A DNA stretch of 64,000 nucleotides from Ceratothoa steindachneri (taxonomy: Eukaryota > Arthropoda > Malacostraca > Isopoda > Cymothoidae), in the NCBI GenBank assembly GCA_963969495.1, contig OZ018333.1, positions 90,697,865-90,761,864 on the forward strand, written 5' to 3'. The position numbers and the translations under genes are program-made. Under the pieces are notes generated by a model. That model worked only from the letters and a program-made list of their open reading frames with translations, was not told the DNA's origin and did no database searches. Every line of letters starts with the position of its first letter. The first letter of the stretch is position 1. This document shows positions 11,616 to 20,869 of the stretch, one piece after another.

Positions 11616-13523
11616 TCACGACAATGGCCGTACGCTTCCCGGGGGCAGAACCCCGGGCGCTGTTGGCCGGACAAAGCGCTGAAGGCGCTGTCGCCTTCGA
11701 GGACTTATTGGGGGACGTTGGGCTCGCCATGCGAGTCTTTTCCTCCATCTGCCTCGAAACCTTAGGCGGGCGTTGCGGCTTCGGGGGCGGGGGGCCCTCT
11801 TTTCACGGAACCACCGTCTCCGAGTCACTCCCTTCACCACTATGCGTGGGCGAAGTAGCATAAGCTCCTTTGTTGCTATCCTCCTTTCGGGGGACAGCTT
11901 TAGGAACCCCGGAAGAAGGCCTCGCGACCAACTTAGGGGTGTTACCTCCTGCGAGTCTAACGACTCAGTGGAGGTGCGTGGCCGTTTCGCCTTACGGGAA
12001 ACAGTCACGCTGGGGAAAGATGGGGGACCCCTGGTTTTAGCCGGGGCTGGGGATGAACCCTTTTTGCCACCAGCTTTACCAGGCGAGCGCCCGGGTTGGG
12101 TCGAGCTCGCAGAAGGGCTACGAATGGGCGCGGAAACAACCGTGCTCGTTGGCCTGGATGGGCCACGAGCAGAGGGTGCCTTTCTAAATATTGAGGCATA
12201 TGACGTCCCAGGCAGAGCCGTACGCGCAAGGACCAAGTCCTTAGCCTCGCGGAATGAGATTTGATCCTGGGCCTGAACGGCCAGGATTTCTTTCTCAAGG
12301 AGATATGCACCACATTGCTTCGAAGAAGCAGGGTGCGGCTCTCCGCAATTGACACACTTGGACACACACGATTTAGACTTATCGTGTGCGACCTTGGAGC
12401 AATTTACACATACTTCGGGTGACCCCGACTTTGCACGTCTACCTGAGCGATTCGTATGGCCGAAGCGGTGACAGTAATAGCACCGCCGAGGCAATGGCAC
12501 GAATGCCTTCACGCGGTAGCGGTACCAACCGGCACGCACCAAGTCAGGGAGCTTGTCACAGTCGAACGTGACGAAGAGTGTAGGGGTGGGTCTCGAGACC
12601 CCTCCCTGTTTTCTCATCACACGTTCGACCTTGACCGCCCCATGGTCGGCCAGCTCTAGGGTGATATCCTCAATAGAGTAGTCAACGAGTTCCCTCGCAT
12701 AAACTACTCCTTTCACAAAGTTCATGGTAGAGTACGGCGTCACACTCACCGGGGTGCCATGAAGTGTCTGAAGAGCACCTATCTTTGCCGTCTCGGCGGG
12801 ATTCGCCGCATTCGCCAGAAGGCTCCCGTCCGAGAAACGGGTCACCTACGGCTCTCTACCAATTGCACTAGCTAATCCTCTCCTCTGACGGATCATGTTG
12901 CCCTTGGACAACATGGTGCCATCAGTGGAGCGAATAACGAGAAAACGCTTGAAGCCAGCGGGCTCGAAAATGCAAGGTAACCTCTGAATCAGGGGCCCCG
13001 ATGTCATCGAGGCTCCACCCTGTGCACTCTTGGTCTTAGTCAGGGGCTCCGCACACGGGGGGATAGAGGGGACGGATGTGCCGATCTTGATTTGGTCGCC
13101 TACCAAAGTGGCAGCAGACCCATCCGTCCCTGCAGCTCCTGCGGATGGAGAGGAGCCCCGAGTCTTCTTGGTCTTTTTAGTCTTTTTCTTTTTTGGAGAG
13201 GAGGGCGGGGAATGAACCCACTTCTCACCTCCGCCGGCAGAAGTCCCCAGGCCAGATGGACCGGCCTCAGCCAGGTTCTTCTCCGAAATGGACAAGGTCC
13301 TGGTAGTCGTAGGGGTACCTGTCGGAGGAGATCCCTCCCCTCCTTGTACTCCCTCAAAGACCTTAGCCATTTGAGGAGGACCTTGCATAGGGGCAGATTC
13401 GGATTCGGTGTTTGGCGCCGAGCCCGGATTCCCCATCATGGAAGGCCCTAGCGTCTGAGGCTGGGTTTCCTTAAGGACCATGTGTGTCACAGTAGGGGCC
13501 TCCAGTTGGCCATCCCCTCCCAA
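11616..13523 (-). pseudogene. Family-1 ORF1 (gag-like, zinc knuckles), copy A
   Basis: The frame from 13523 is open except for one TAG at 12846-12848 (GREP then VTRFSDG), where copy B has AAG. Without that stop it runs to 11616. The N-terminal part is Ser/Pro/Lys rich with KKKKTKKTKK near 13180. A conserved RNA-binding-like core follows (MNFVKGVVYARELVDYSIED). Knuckles then come as CYYCHRFGHTNRS, CVNCSKVAHDKSKSC and CVNCGEPHPASSKQC at about 12300-12500. The first knuckle has lost its last Cys (Gly here, Cys in copy B). A frameshift near 11930 takes the last third out of its original frame. The ancestral frame continues as MASPTSPNKSSKATA near 11730. Such proteins coat LINE RNA and deliver it to DNA. 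Confidence 0.8.
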
Positions 13524-13834
13524 GATATCGCAGGTCCCGTTGCTGTATTGTCACTAGTCTTGTGTGGGGAGGCACAGGCCTTGACCCCGGCAAGGTTTAA
13601 AATTCTTGCCAGCAGGTCTTTTGAGGGAAGCGACCGAAGGGGCCTGGCTTCCTTCTCCCATAAGGGGGTTTGCCCTACCGAGCCGCTTACACGAGGGGCG
13701 GTCGGTAATGGGCTGCCTGCTGGCTTTCTTGGCAGTCCCCTTGGATAGAAAAGATGTGACTGCCGCTGGAAAAGGAAGGTTCCTAAAAGCACCTCCAAAG
13801 AATGGGGTGAGGGGGAGTCCCCTGCACCCGTAGG

Positions 13835-13846
13835 CGAAGGAGAGGA
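13835..13846. repeat. Target site duplication, left copy (12 bases)
   Basis: CGAAGGAGAGGA here is repeated exactly at 14020-14031, bracketing the stub at 13847-14019. Confidence 0.85.
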
Positions 13847-14019
13847 TTTTTTTTTTTTTTTTTTTTAAGAGCTCATCTGGCGACTGCCTACTTGGGCATT
13901 AGTCGCCGTATTAAAACTGGCCTAGTTCTAGGCTACTTTAAAATAAAATTAAAGAGAGAAAAAAAAAAAAACCACCCCAAAAGGGGGAAAGGAAGCAAGC
14001 TGGTGCGTCGGGGAGAGGT
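13847..14019 (-). mobile_element. 173-base 5'-truncated family-1 insertion inside copy A
   Basis: This consists of a poly(A) tail (T run 13847-13866) followed by the family-1 3' end: GGCGACT..AGTCGCC hairpin, GCCTAGTTCTAGGC hairpin and about 100 bases of 3' untranslated region. It is nearly identical to the end of copy D at 42744-42900. It breaks the leader of copy A, and exact 12-base duplications flank it. It shows that a family-1 element with this newer 3' sequence was active after copy A landed. Confidence 0.9.
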
Positions 14020-14031
14020 CGAAGGAGAGGA
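14020..14031. repeat. Target site duplication, right copy (12 bases)
   Basis: Exact repeat of 13835-13846. Beyond it the leader of copy A resumes as it appears in copies B and D. Confidence 0.85.
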
Positions 14032-14705
14032 GTAAGCCTCCTCTCCGGTTAGAGAAATATCGAGGGTCCCATGCGCAAGCACAGGGGAGGGGGGACCTCC
14101 ATTTTTTGGGTGGAGCTGCCCAAAGGAGGCTCCGTTGTTGTTATAGGGGGAATTAAGAGATCTTTTGTTTTTGCATTATTGGGCATGGTGACACTCTTTG
14201 TTTTACACAACGCAATTACTCACCACCTCTCGCAGTAGCCCGCACTGCAAAAGGTGCTTACAGGCCCGGCAGAGCCAGGCACCGCCATTTGGGACCACCC
14301 CTCCCGCCTGGTGGCCTGGCAGTCCATCGGCATGGCGGCTCCACCTTGAACACGGTGTAAAAAAGATAGATTTTGCAGACGAGAGGAAGTTATGGGTGGG
14401 GATGAAGCAGGTTGTTAAAAACCAAACACCCCAGACCGGAGCTCAGGGGTTAGGGAACATTGTCCCCTCCCCCCCCCCTCAGCCCCGATCCGGGACGGTT
14501 GGCTGAGAAGAAGGTCAGCATTCTACCCTGTGAAATTAGAGGCTGACCAGAGAAAGTTGTGGGAGAGGTTGAATGAAAAGCGACGAGGTAGGGGAGAAAT
14601 CGGGCTATCTGAAGGAAGGAAGAGAGGCTAAGCTGGGGCCGGACGGAGCGCTGGATCCCGTCAGCACGGCGGCCAGGATGGCAAATCAGCGCGCCCCTTA
14701 CGGGG

Positions 14706-14822
14706 GTCTTCCCGTTAAGTGAAGACACGTATGCCCGCCAAGAAGAGAGGCGGGCGTGCTTCGAAATATACCGGAACCTAGCCCTAGCCCGACGAAATTC
14801 AGCGACAGTGAAATCGTTCGTG
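14706..14822 (-). pseudogene. Family-1 ORF2 linker fragment next to the 5' end of copy A
   Basis: About 117 bases match 10614-10728 in copy A (the region between endonuclease and RT: ARARFRYISKHARLSSWRAY then LNGKTP). It abuts the 5' terminus of copy A at a shared GGGG and ends at 14822, where family 2 begins. In element coordinates its other end is contiguous with the start of copy E at 18208. It is either the flank of an older copy split by family 2, or a piece joined during insertion of A. Confidence 0.7.
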
Positions 14823-15205
14823 CTAGGAAACAAGTAAGGGCAATTCGGCGATAGTGGGTCGGAAGTGTCCCTTCCTTTCCTGGTTTACAAAGGGGAAGTA
14901 CGATTGCTTCCCTCCAATTGGAATGGAAACGGCCCTTAATCCAGATATAAATATATCGAGAAAAGGTGAAATGAGTGTTGAATGCATATTCCTGATCATA
15001 AAAGGGATACCATCAGAACCAGGTGCCGTGGATCCACATCTTTTAAGAGCACTTAGAAGTTCATGAATGGAAAAGAGCTTATTGTAGGGTTTATTATCCA
15101 TACAGGGATCTATGAAGTTCAAGAGGCACTGCTCTTGTATTTTTCTGACATGTTGAAATTCTAAGGAATAGTTGTTAGTGCTGGAAATGTCAGCAAATGT
15201 CTTTG

Positions 15206-15218
15206 CCAGGACTTTTGA
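15206..15218. repeat. Target site duplication, left copy (13 bases)
   Basis: CCAGGACTTTTGA here is repeated exactly at 15280-15292. Confidence 0.9.
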
Positions 15219-15279
15219 TTTTTTTTTTTTTTTTAATTTTATAGAGCCCATCTGGAAACTGCTCACTTGGGCATAAGTC
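15219..15279 (-). mobile_element. 61-base ultra-truncated family-1 insertion
   Basis: Only a poly(A) tail (T-rich run 15219-15240) and about 38 bases of the family-1 3' end (TAGAGCCCATCTGG..GGGCATAAGTC) are present. Exact 13-base duplications flank it within family-2 ORF2. Its GCCCATCTGG and GGGCATAAGTC spellings are those of copy A rather than the AGCTCATCTGG type of B and D, so it came from an A-like source. Confidence 0.9.
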
Positions 15280-15292
15280 CCAGGACTTTTGA
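15280..15292. repeat. Target site duplication, right copy (13 bases)
   Basis: Exact repeat of 15206-15218. Family-2 sequence resumes after it. Confidence 0.9.
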
Positions 15293-16199
15293 AATTATGG
15301 ACAAGTCATTAGGGAGAGAGAAACCACTCGCTCTGCCCATGAGCTTTTTCACTCTTTTCCAGACTTTATTTGGTAGAGTTTGTGGTTGAGGGTAAACTGT
15401 TGTACTGCCCTGGCTCTACTATGTCAATGACACCATGAGGGAAGTGTCAAGAATGGTGAGAAAGGTATTAAAACTTTGGCCAATTGGCTTTCCTGGTCTT
15501 CCACCTATTGCTCAGTGGGAAAGGAGGGCCACCCAGGCATGAGGTCAGAACAAATGGGAAGTGATCGCTTCCTCTCAGGTCAGGATCTACCGACCAGGTG
15601 TAAACTGTTCTACAGTCTGAGGAACAAAGTGACATATATACACAGGTAGAGCTGTTCGTCTGGACAAGGAAGGAGGTTGGAATGCCATCATTAAATAATG
15701 ATACATCCAAGGTCTCCATAAGTCTCACAATCAGATTTCCCTTGGAGTTGTTATCATAATCTCCCCAACGGTGGTGTTTTGCATTATTAAAGTCTCCAAC
15801 TAGTAGGAATAGGGCTTGGAGTTGGGAGATGAGATTGGCTAATTTGTTAGCCAAATCTGAAGCAACTACTTCACCAGGAGGAAGGTACAGTGAGCAGACT
15901 GTGTATAAACAATTGGTATACACAAGAATCGTCACTGCGTGAAGGTCTGTTCTCAATGGGATTGCTAAGTGAGAACAGTCATCACAGACAAAAATAGCCG
16001 AACCATGAATGGGTTCTGGTGGATTCTTAAAATACTCCACATAGTGAGGGGATATTGGGTAATCGATGAATACCCAATTGGGTCTCCTGTAATGCTATTC
16101 AGTAAGGGTTGTAATCATGAAGCAGGAGTTTGAATTCTTCCGATTTGGAAACATTCATCGTTTAAGGGGAATTAAATTTTTCTTTGCACCTGATGAAGG

Positions 16200-17730
16200 T
16201 GACTGAGGTTTTAAAGCTTTTGATTTTTAGGTGTAATTAACGTTTGAGGTATAGGCAGTTTGAATGTTTTGGGGATCGCTTTTTTATTAGATGGCAAAGA
16301 ACCATCTGTCAGTTGTGAATATGACAGGGTGGTTTTTGATGGCAAAGGTGCCTCCGAAGATATTGGGTCTTCTCTACTGGTAGGTAGTAATGTCGAGAAA
16401 GATGGTACCGGGTCATTCTGAGAGGTGGTTGGTGGGTTAGCTGGAGTGGGTGAAGAACACCCCCCCTCCTCAGAAGGCTGTTTCTCCTCTTCCAAAAGGG
16501 CCACATCCAAAGCTGGATCAGAAAAAATCTATTCAGCTTCTTTTGGAGCTACTGATGCTGTGGATGTAATAGGCTGGCTAGTTGCGACTGATGGACTCAA
16601 GGCAGATTCAGTGAGATGAAGGTGGATATCCAAAGGTGAAATGAACACCACATGAACATCCTCGGAATCTGCCTCCATGTCAATGGTTGGTTATATGCTG
16701 ATGGAGGAGAAGCCGGAACCTCCCTAATGATTGGAGAGGGAGGAGGAGCATCATTCTAAGGCAGAGATTTTATTGTGGCTTCTTGTTGGATATTCTGAAG
16801 ACGTAAAAGTGGAGATCTGAATGGTCTTTGATGTCTGTTATGGACTGGTCTGGTCACTCTAAGAGTGTCTGCAAGACTCACTCCTGGTTGGATGTATAAT
16901 TCTTTAGCTCTCCTTCTAGCATCCTTCATGCTAATTCGGAATTTATTCCAAAGAGCAACAACCTCTCTCTCATACATGTAAAAGGTGCACTGCTTAGAGG
17001 TAGCGAGGTGATCGCCACCACAGTTGGCACAACAAGGGGGACGATGACATGGTGTTCCATGTAAATCAGAAGAACAATTGACACATACTCTCACCTGTTT
17101 GCAGTGCTTACTGACATGTCCAAAACGTTGACAATGAAAGCACCTACAGGGATTCTCCACTTAGGGCTTCACGGGAATAGACAGATAACCAGCCTTGATA
17201 TTCTTGGGGAGTTCCAACCTATTGAAAGTTAATATGATAGTAGCGGAAGGAACTCTGGTGCCATTAACATTACGAGTGATGAGGTATGCACCAACTACCT
17301 TCTGAGAAGTCTGTTTAGCAACAAGCTGGTCCACATTATATTCAATAAGCTACCTGGAACTGATAACCCCCTTGCATGTGTTAAAGGTAGGATGGGCTGA
17401 AGAGGAGATATTGAGGGAAGCAAGAGAATCTAGTGCTTTGATTTTTTGATGCTGATCAAATGAAGAGGACACCACAAGGCAGCCATCATTCCTAGGCCAC
17501 ATTCGGGCAAGTTCACCACATTTGGCAACAAAGTCTTCATAGACATTGAAAATGTCAGCCTTACTTAATGGTGTATCATTGTCTGATTTTAAAACTACAA
17601 ATCTATCATAATCAAGATCATCGTCGAGCTCAGAACCAAAAGGATCGAGTCTACGAAAATCACAGTCATTGGTGGCAGGGGAAACAGAAGCCTGGGGCCT
17701 CTAGGAAAAGTTTTTATTATTTTTACCCAT
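16200..17730 (-). pseudogene. Family-2 ORF1 (gag-like, zinc knuckles)
   Basis: The start is MGKNNKNFS at 17728-17730, followed at once by a TAG. The frame then resumes with RPQASVSPATNDCDF and an acidic stretch, FGSELDDDLDYDRFVVL. A core resembling I/Jockey gag proteins follows (ALDSLASLNISSSAHPTF, then TIILTFNRLELPKNIKAGYL near 17200-17240). Knuckles at 16960-17160 read CFHCQRFGHVSKHC, CVNCSSDLHGTPC and CANCGGDHLATSKQC, all with complete Cys/His sets. The tail is Ser/Pro/Thr rich (16211-16510). Stops near 17160 and in the leader break the frame. The role would be RNA binding of the family-2 transcript. Confidence 0.75.
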
Positions 17731-18207
17731 AAATATTTGTATTAAAGGAACACATATCCCTGGGGAAGTAGTCATGTTACTGTAGTTTCCCCAAGACTAG
17801 GCGCTTTACACCGTCCTCAGGGTAGCCCTCCCCCAAACTACAGCTGCCGTTTTAAAAACAGTGCAATGTCATGAATGGAAGTTTGATGACGGCCAGGCTC
17901 AAACCCATGCTGTGAACCGCCATCAGCCCCAGAACAAGTGTGGCCTTCAAGGTGATACCTCTGGTGAACATGATAGGCAACCCGTACAGCGGTACTCAAC
18001 ATACAGGTGTGAGGATCCTTAGTCTGACTCCTCTACAGTGGCCTATTCAGCAAGGTAGGACCACTGAAGACAGACTGATGGACAATAATGTCCATCACAG
18101 TCTTCACTGACATAGCCCACTGTGTCATTGAAGTACGCAAGTATCCTCTACCACGACATGGTGATCCTCAGAGAGGAGTGGGAGAGGTTGTAGGGAAAGT
18201 AGGAAGG
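17731..18207 (-). other. Family-2 5' leader
   Basis: A moderately GC-rich, non-coding stretch lies upstream of family-2 ORF1 and before the old family-1 copy E. I see no repeat or gene in it. Assignment to the leader rests only on position. Confidence 0.4.
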
Positions 18208-20530
18208 TTATTCGGGTTGCACTTATACCGCATGTAGGCATAACGCTGCTGTTTAAGCAGTCTCACACTCACTAAAATGACCCACAGCAATGAGGTTGTC
18301 AGATAGGACCTAATCGGCCTCATCTATGAACCTAAACTCCTCAATTGAGACAGAGAAATCAGATATTTCTTGAAATGCGGACTACTGCGCCCGTGCCAAG
18401 CACCACTGGGGCGGGCTCTCAGGCGGCAGTGGCAAAGAAAATATTTGAATGGAAAAATGATGACTGCCATGGAGGTCATTGACCACCCCTAACCCCCAAA
18501 CCAAAATCAGGCTTTGCATCCAGAGAGCACAAAGATCAAGACAGGAAAAAGAAGCAGTTCTCATCCACATTTAGGACACCAATCTCCAGCTCGACGATCG
18601 GGTTGGCAAGGACTTCAAACCTAGGATTAATCAAGTAGTCTCCCCAGAGGAGGTGTCTACTATTCATCTCCAAGCAAGAGAATGGGCCTCGGTAACTGTG
18701 CCACAATGCAGCAGAAGTAGCCCACGTCAAAGTCGCCTGACGGTGGAATATACAAAGAAATAACAGTATACTTCCTATCCTGGTACAGCTGCACAGCTAC
18801 TGCATGAAAGGAGGTATCTAAACCAAACAGAAGAATGGAGACATCAATTGTTGGGTGTAAATAACGGATCCTCCTGCTCAGCCACCATCCTGTGCTGGTG
18901 GGTGAGCAAAACCCCTATATCCCGGGTGGGCGGGCAGGGGGGACAAGCCAGGCAGGGTATCCTGCAAATAGATAGCTAACGGGGAATGCAAGTAGATGAG
19001 CCTCCGCAACTCCTCCTCCCAGCCGGAGCTGGGTGTGAACCATTTATGCTGTCAGCTCTACCAGGTGTTTGCCTACTTGGGCATAAGTGGGTAGAAGTCA
19101 CAAAATGGTTCCAAATGGGTGCGGAAACGAAATCGCTTGTAGGCCTGTAGGGACCAGAAGCAGAAGGTGTGTTGCTTAACGTTGATGCAAAAGATATCCC
19201 AGGCAGAGCCAGGACCAGGTCCTTTGCATCGCGAAATGAGAGTCGAACCTGGGCTTGAATGGCCAGGATTTCTTTCTCAAGGAGATACGCACCACATTGC
19301 TTCGAAGAAGCGGGGTTCGGCTCTCTGCAATTGACACATTTGGACTTGTGCGGCTTTGGAGCAACTTACACTTCAGGTAACTCTGAAGTTGTGCGTCTAC
19401 AGGAGCGATTAGTATGGCCGTAGAAGTGACAGTAATAGTACCTCCACCAAAGTTGCAACAGGGCCTTCACACGATAACGATACCAACTGGCATGCACCAA
19501 CTCAGGGAGCTTGTCACTATCAAATGTGCTGAAGAGTGTAGGGATCGGTCTCGAGGCCCCTCTCAGTTTTCTCAGCACACGTTAAACATTGACTGCTCAA
19601 TGGTGATGTTATCTATGGAGTAGTCCACAAGTTCACTCACAAAAACTAATTTCACAAAGTTCATGGTAGAGTGCGATGCCACACTCACCGGCATGCCATC
19701 AACGGTCCGAAGGGCACTAATCATGGCCTCCTCAGAGGAATTCAACTCATTCACCAGAAGGTTCCCATCCAAGAAAAGGGACACCTAGGGCTCTCTACCA
19801 TTCAGGCTAGCTAGAGATCTCCTTTGATGCATCATGTTGCCCTTAGCCAACATGCTGCAATCATCTGACCGAATAATGAGGAAGCATTTAAATCAAGCGG
19901 GCTTGATAATGACAGGTAACCTCTGAATGAGGACCCTTGATGTAATCCTGGCTCTACTCTGCACATGCACTTTTGGTTTTGGTCAGGGACTCCCAGCACA
20001 GGAGAGCACCAGGGCCAGATGTGCCGATCTTCATTTGTTGCTTGCTAAAACAGCAGCCGAATCAGCCTTCTCCATTGCTCTCTTGGAGGGAGAGGAGCCC
20101 TTAGTCTTGTTCCTCTGTCTTTTCCTTTTAGGAGAGGAAGGTAGGGAATGAACCTGCTACTCTCTTACCGCAGCCTAAGCAAGCATAGGGGTGGACTCTG
20201 GTTTAGTCTGGGGCTGGGTCACCTCCAGGACTATGAGGGGGACCTTCCGCTAGAAGGGGGGAGGGAGTCCTCTCCCATCAGAGAAGTTTGAAGGGGCCCC
20301 TGAGAATGCACAGGTTGGGGGAGGGGGTGGTTTCTTTTCTGTTGTGAAGCTGCCTGAGAGCAGCTCCGACGATGGTAGAGTGGAGGAGAAAGGGAGGAAA
20401 TGAGTATTTGGTTGAAAAATATTATCATTGGGAGAGGGTTTCAGAAAGAAGAAGAAGCTAAGCTGGGGCCAGACGGTATACTGAGTCCAGTCAGCACTGG
20501 GGCCATGAAAATTGCAATGCTCCTTACAGG
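18208..20530 (-). pseudogene. Family-1 LINE copy E, decayed ORF2 5' part, ORF1 and leader
   Basis: From high to low coordinates, the leader runs from the terminus CTCCTTACAGG at about 20530. ORF1 occupies about 18990-20200 (SMFNVC region near 19590, knuckle-like CYYCHFYGHTNRSCR near 19400-19460, CREPNPAS near 19320). Endonuclease pieces lie at 18382-18990 (GDLNGRH equivalent decayed near 18650). It begins at 18208 in the linker between endonuclease and RT. It is visibly more diverged than copies A and B, with many stops. Copy B abuts its 5' end, giving a head-to-tail pair. Confidence 0.75.
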
Positions 20531-20545
20531 ATGAATGTGAGAGAA

Positions 20546-20559
20546 TGATGAAATAGAAT
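20546..20559. repeat. Putative target duplication of copy B, left (14 bases)
   Basis: TGATGAAATAGAAT here is repeated exactly at 27358-27371 on the other side of copy B. A related TGATGAAGTGGAA follows the 5' end of copy Y, so target preference or an element-derived motif must be considered. Confidence 0.7.
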
Positions 20560-20869
20560 TTTATTTTTTTTAAGAGCTCATCTGGCGACTGCCTAAATGG
20601 GCATTAGTCGCCGCAAAAAAAAATTGGCCTAGTTCTAGGCTACTTTAAAATAAAATTAAAGAAATGAAAAAAAAAACACCCCAAATGGGGGAAAGGAAGC
20701 AAGCTCCTGCGTCGGAGGGAGGTCCCCCCGGCACAGGAGCGTGCAACCTAAGAGAAAAAAACAAAAGCAAGAAACAAAAAAACAACAAAAAACAAACCCT
20801 GCATAAATAATAGGGAGAAGGCCGGCCTCCCCCCAAAAGTCAACAAGTCCACCAGTCGATGTGCACGCA

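Larger units (their letters stand above)
7741..14705 (-). mobile_element. Family-1 I-like LINE, copy A, near full length
   Basis: The 3' end is an A-rich tail (a T-rich run at 7741-7760 on the plus strand), followed by two hairpins and an untranslated region to about 8040. ORF2 follows at 8043-11600 and ORF1 at 11616-13523. The 5' region, interrupted by a 173-base stub at 13847-14019, ends at CCCCTTACGGGG near 14705. Length without the stub is about 6.8 kb, the same as copy B. Target duplications are not found. The left flank is the gag leader of copy Z, while the right flank is a piece of family-1 ORF2, so at least one border has been rearranged or arose by template switching. It cannot encode functional proteins because both frames are broken. 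Confidence 0.85.
14823..16165 (-). pseudogene. Family-2 ORF2 remnant: endonuclease and RT start
   Basis: The endonuclease begins near 16150 in broken frame (FKLLLHDYNP then ALQETQLG) and continues at 15468-16040 with AVTILVYTNCLYTVCSLYLP, LLVGDFNNAKHHRWGDYD and GSDHFPFVL. These carry the expected GDFN and SDH catalytic-site motifs of APE-type endonucleases. The following segment, 14823-15230, holds ALKRCGSTAPGSDGIPFMI, the SGPDGI-like entry into the RT domain, and ends after GHFRPTIAELPLL. Stops and a nested stub break it. The RT catalytic motifs are gone. Confidence 0.7.
14823..18207 (-). mobile_element. Family-2 non-LTR retrotransposon, 3'-deleted
   Basis: A second LINE family with two ORFs on the minus strand: 5' leader about 17731-18207, ORF1 16200-17730 and ORF2 from about 16165 downwards. 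It shares domain order with family 1 but little sequence. ORF2 stops at the start of the RT domain at 14823, so RT core and 3' tail are missing, which is the reverse of normal 5' truncation. Sequence with family-1 identity lies on both sides, suggesting it landed in a family-1 copy. A 61-base family-1 stub later inserted at 15219-15279. Confidence 0.7.

Noticed and set aside
7735..14705. Target duplications for copy A
   Set aside because: The left flank (CATCTACCCC) and right flank (GTCTTCCCG) do not match, and no extension rescues them.
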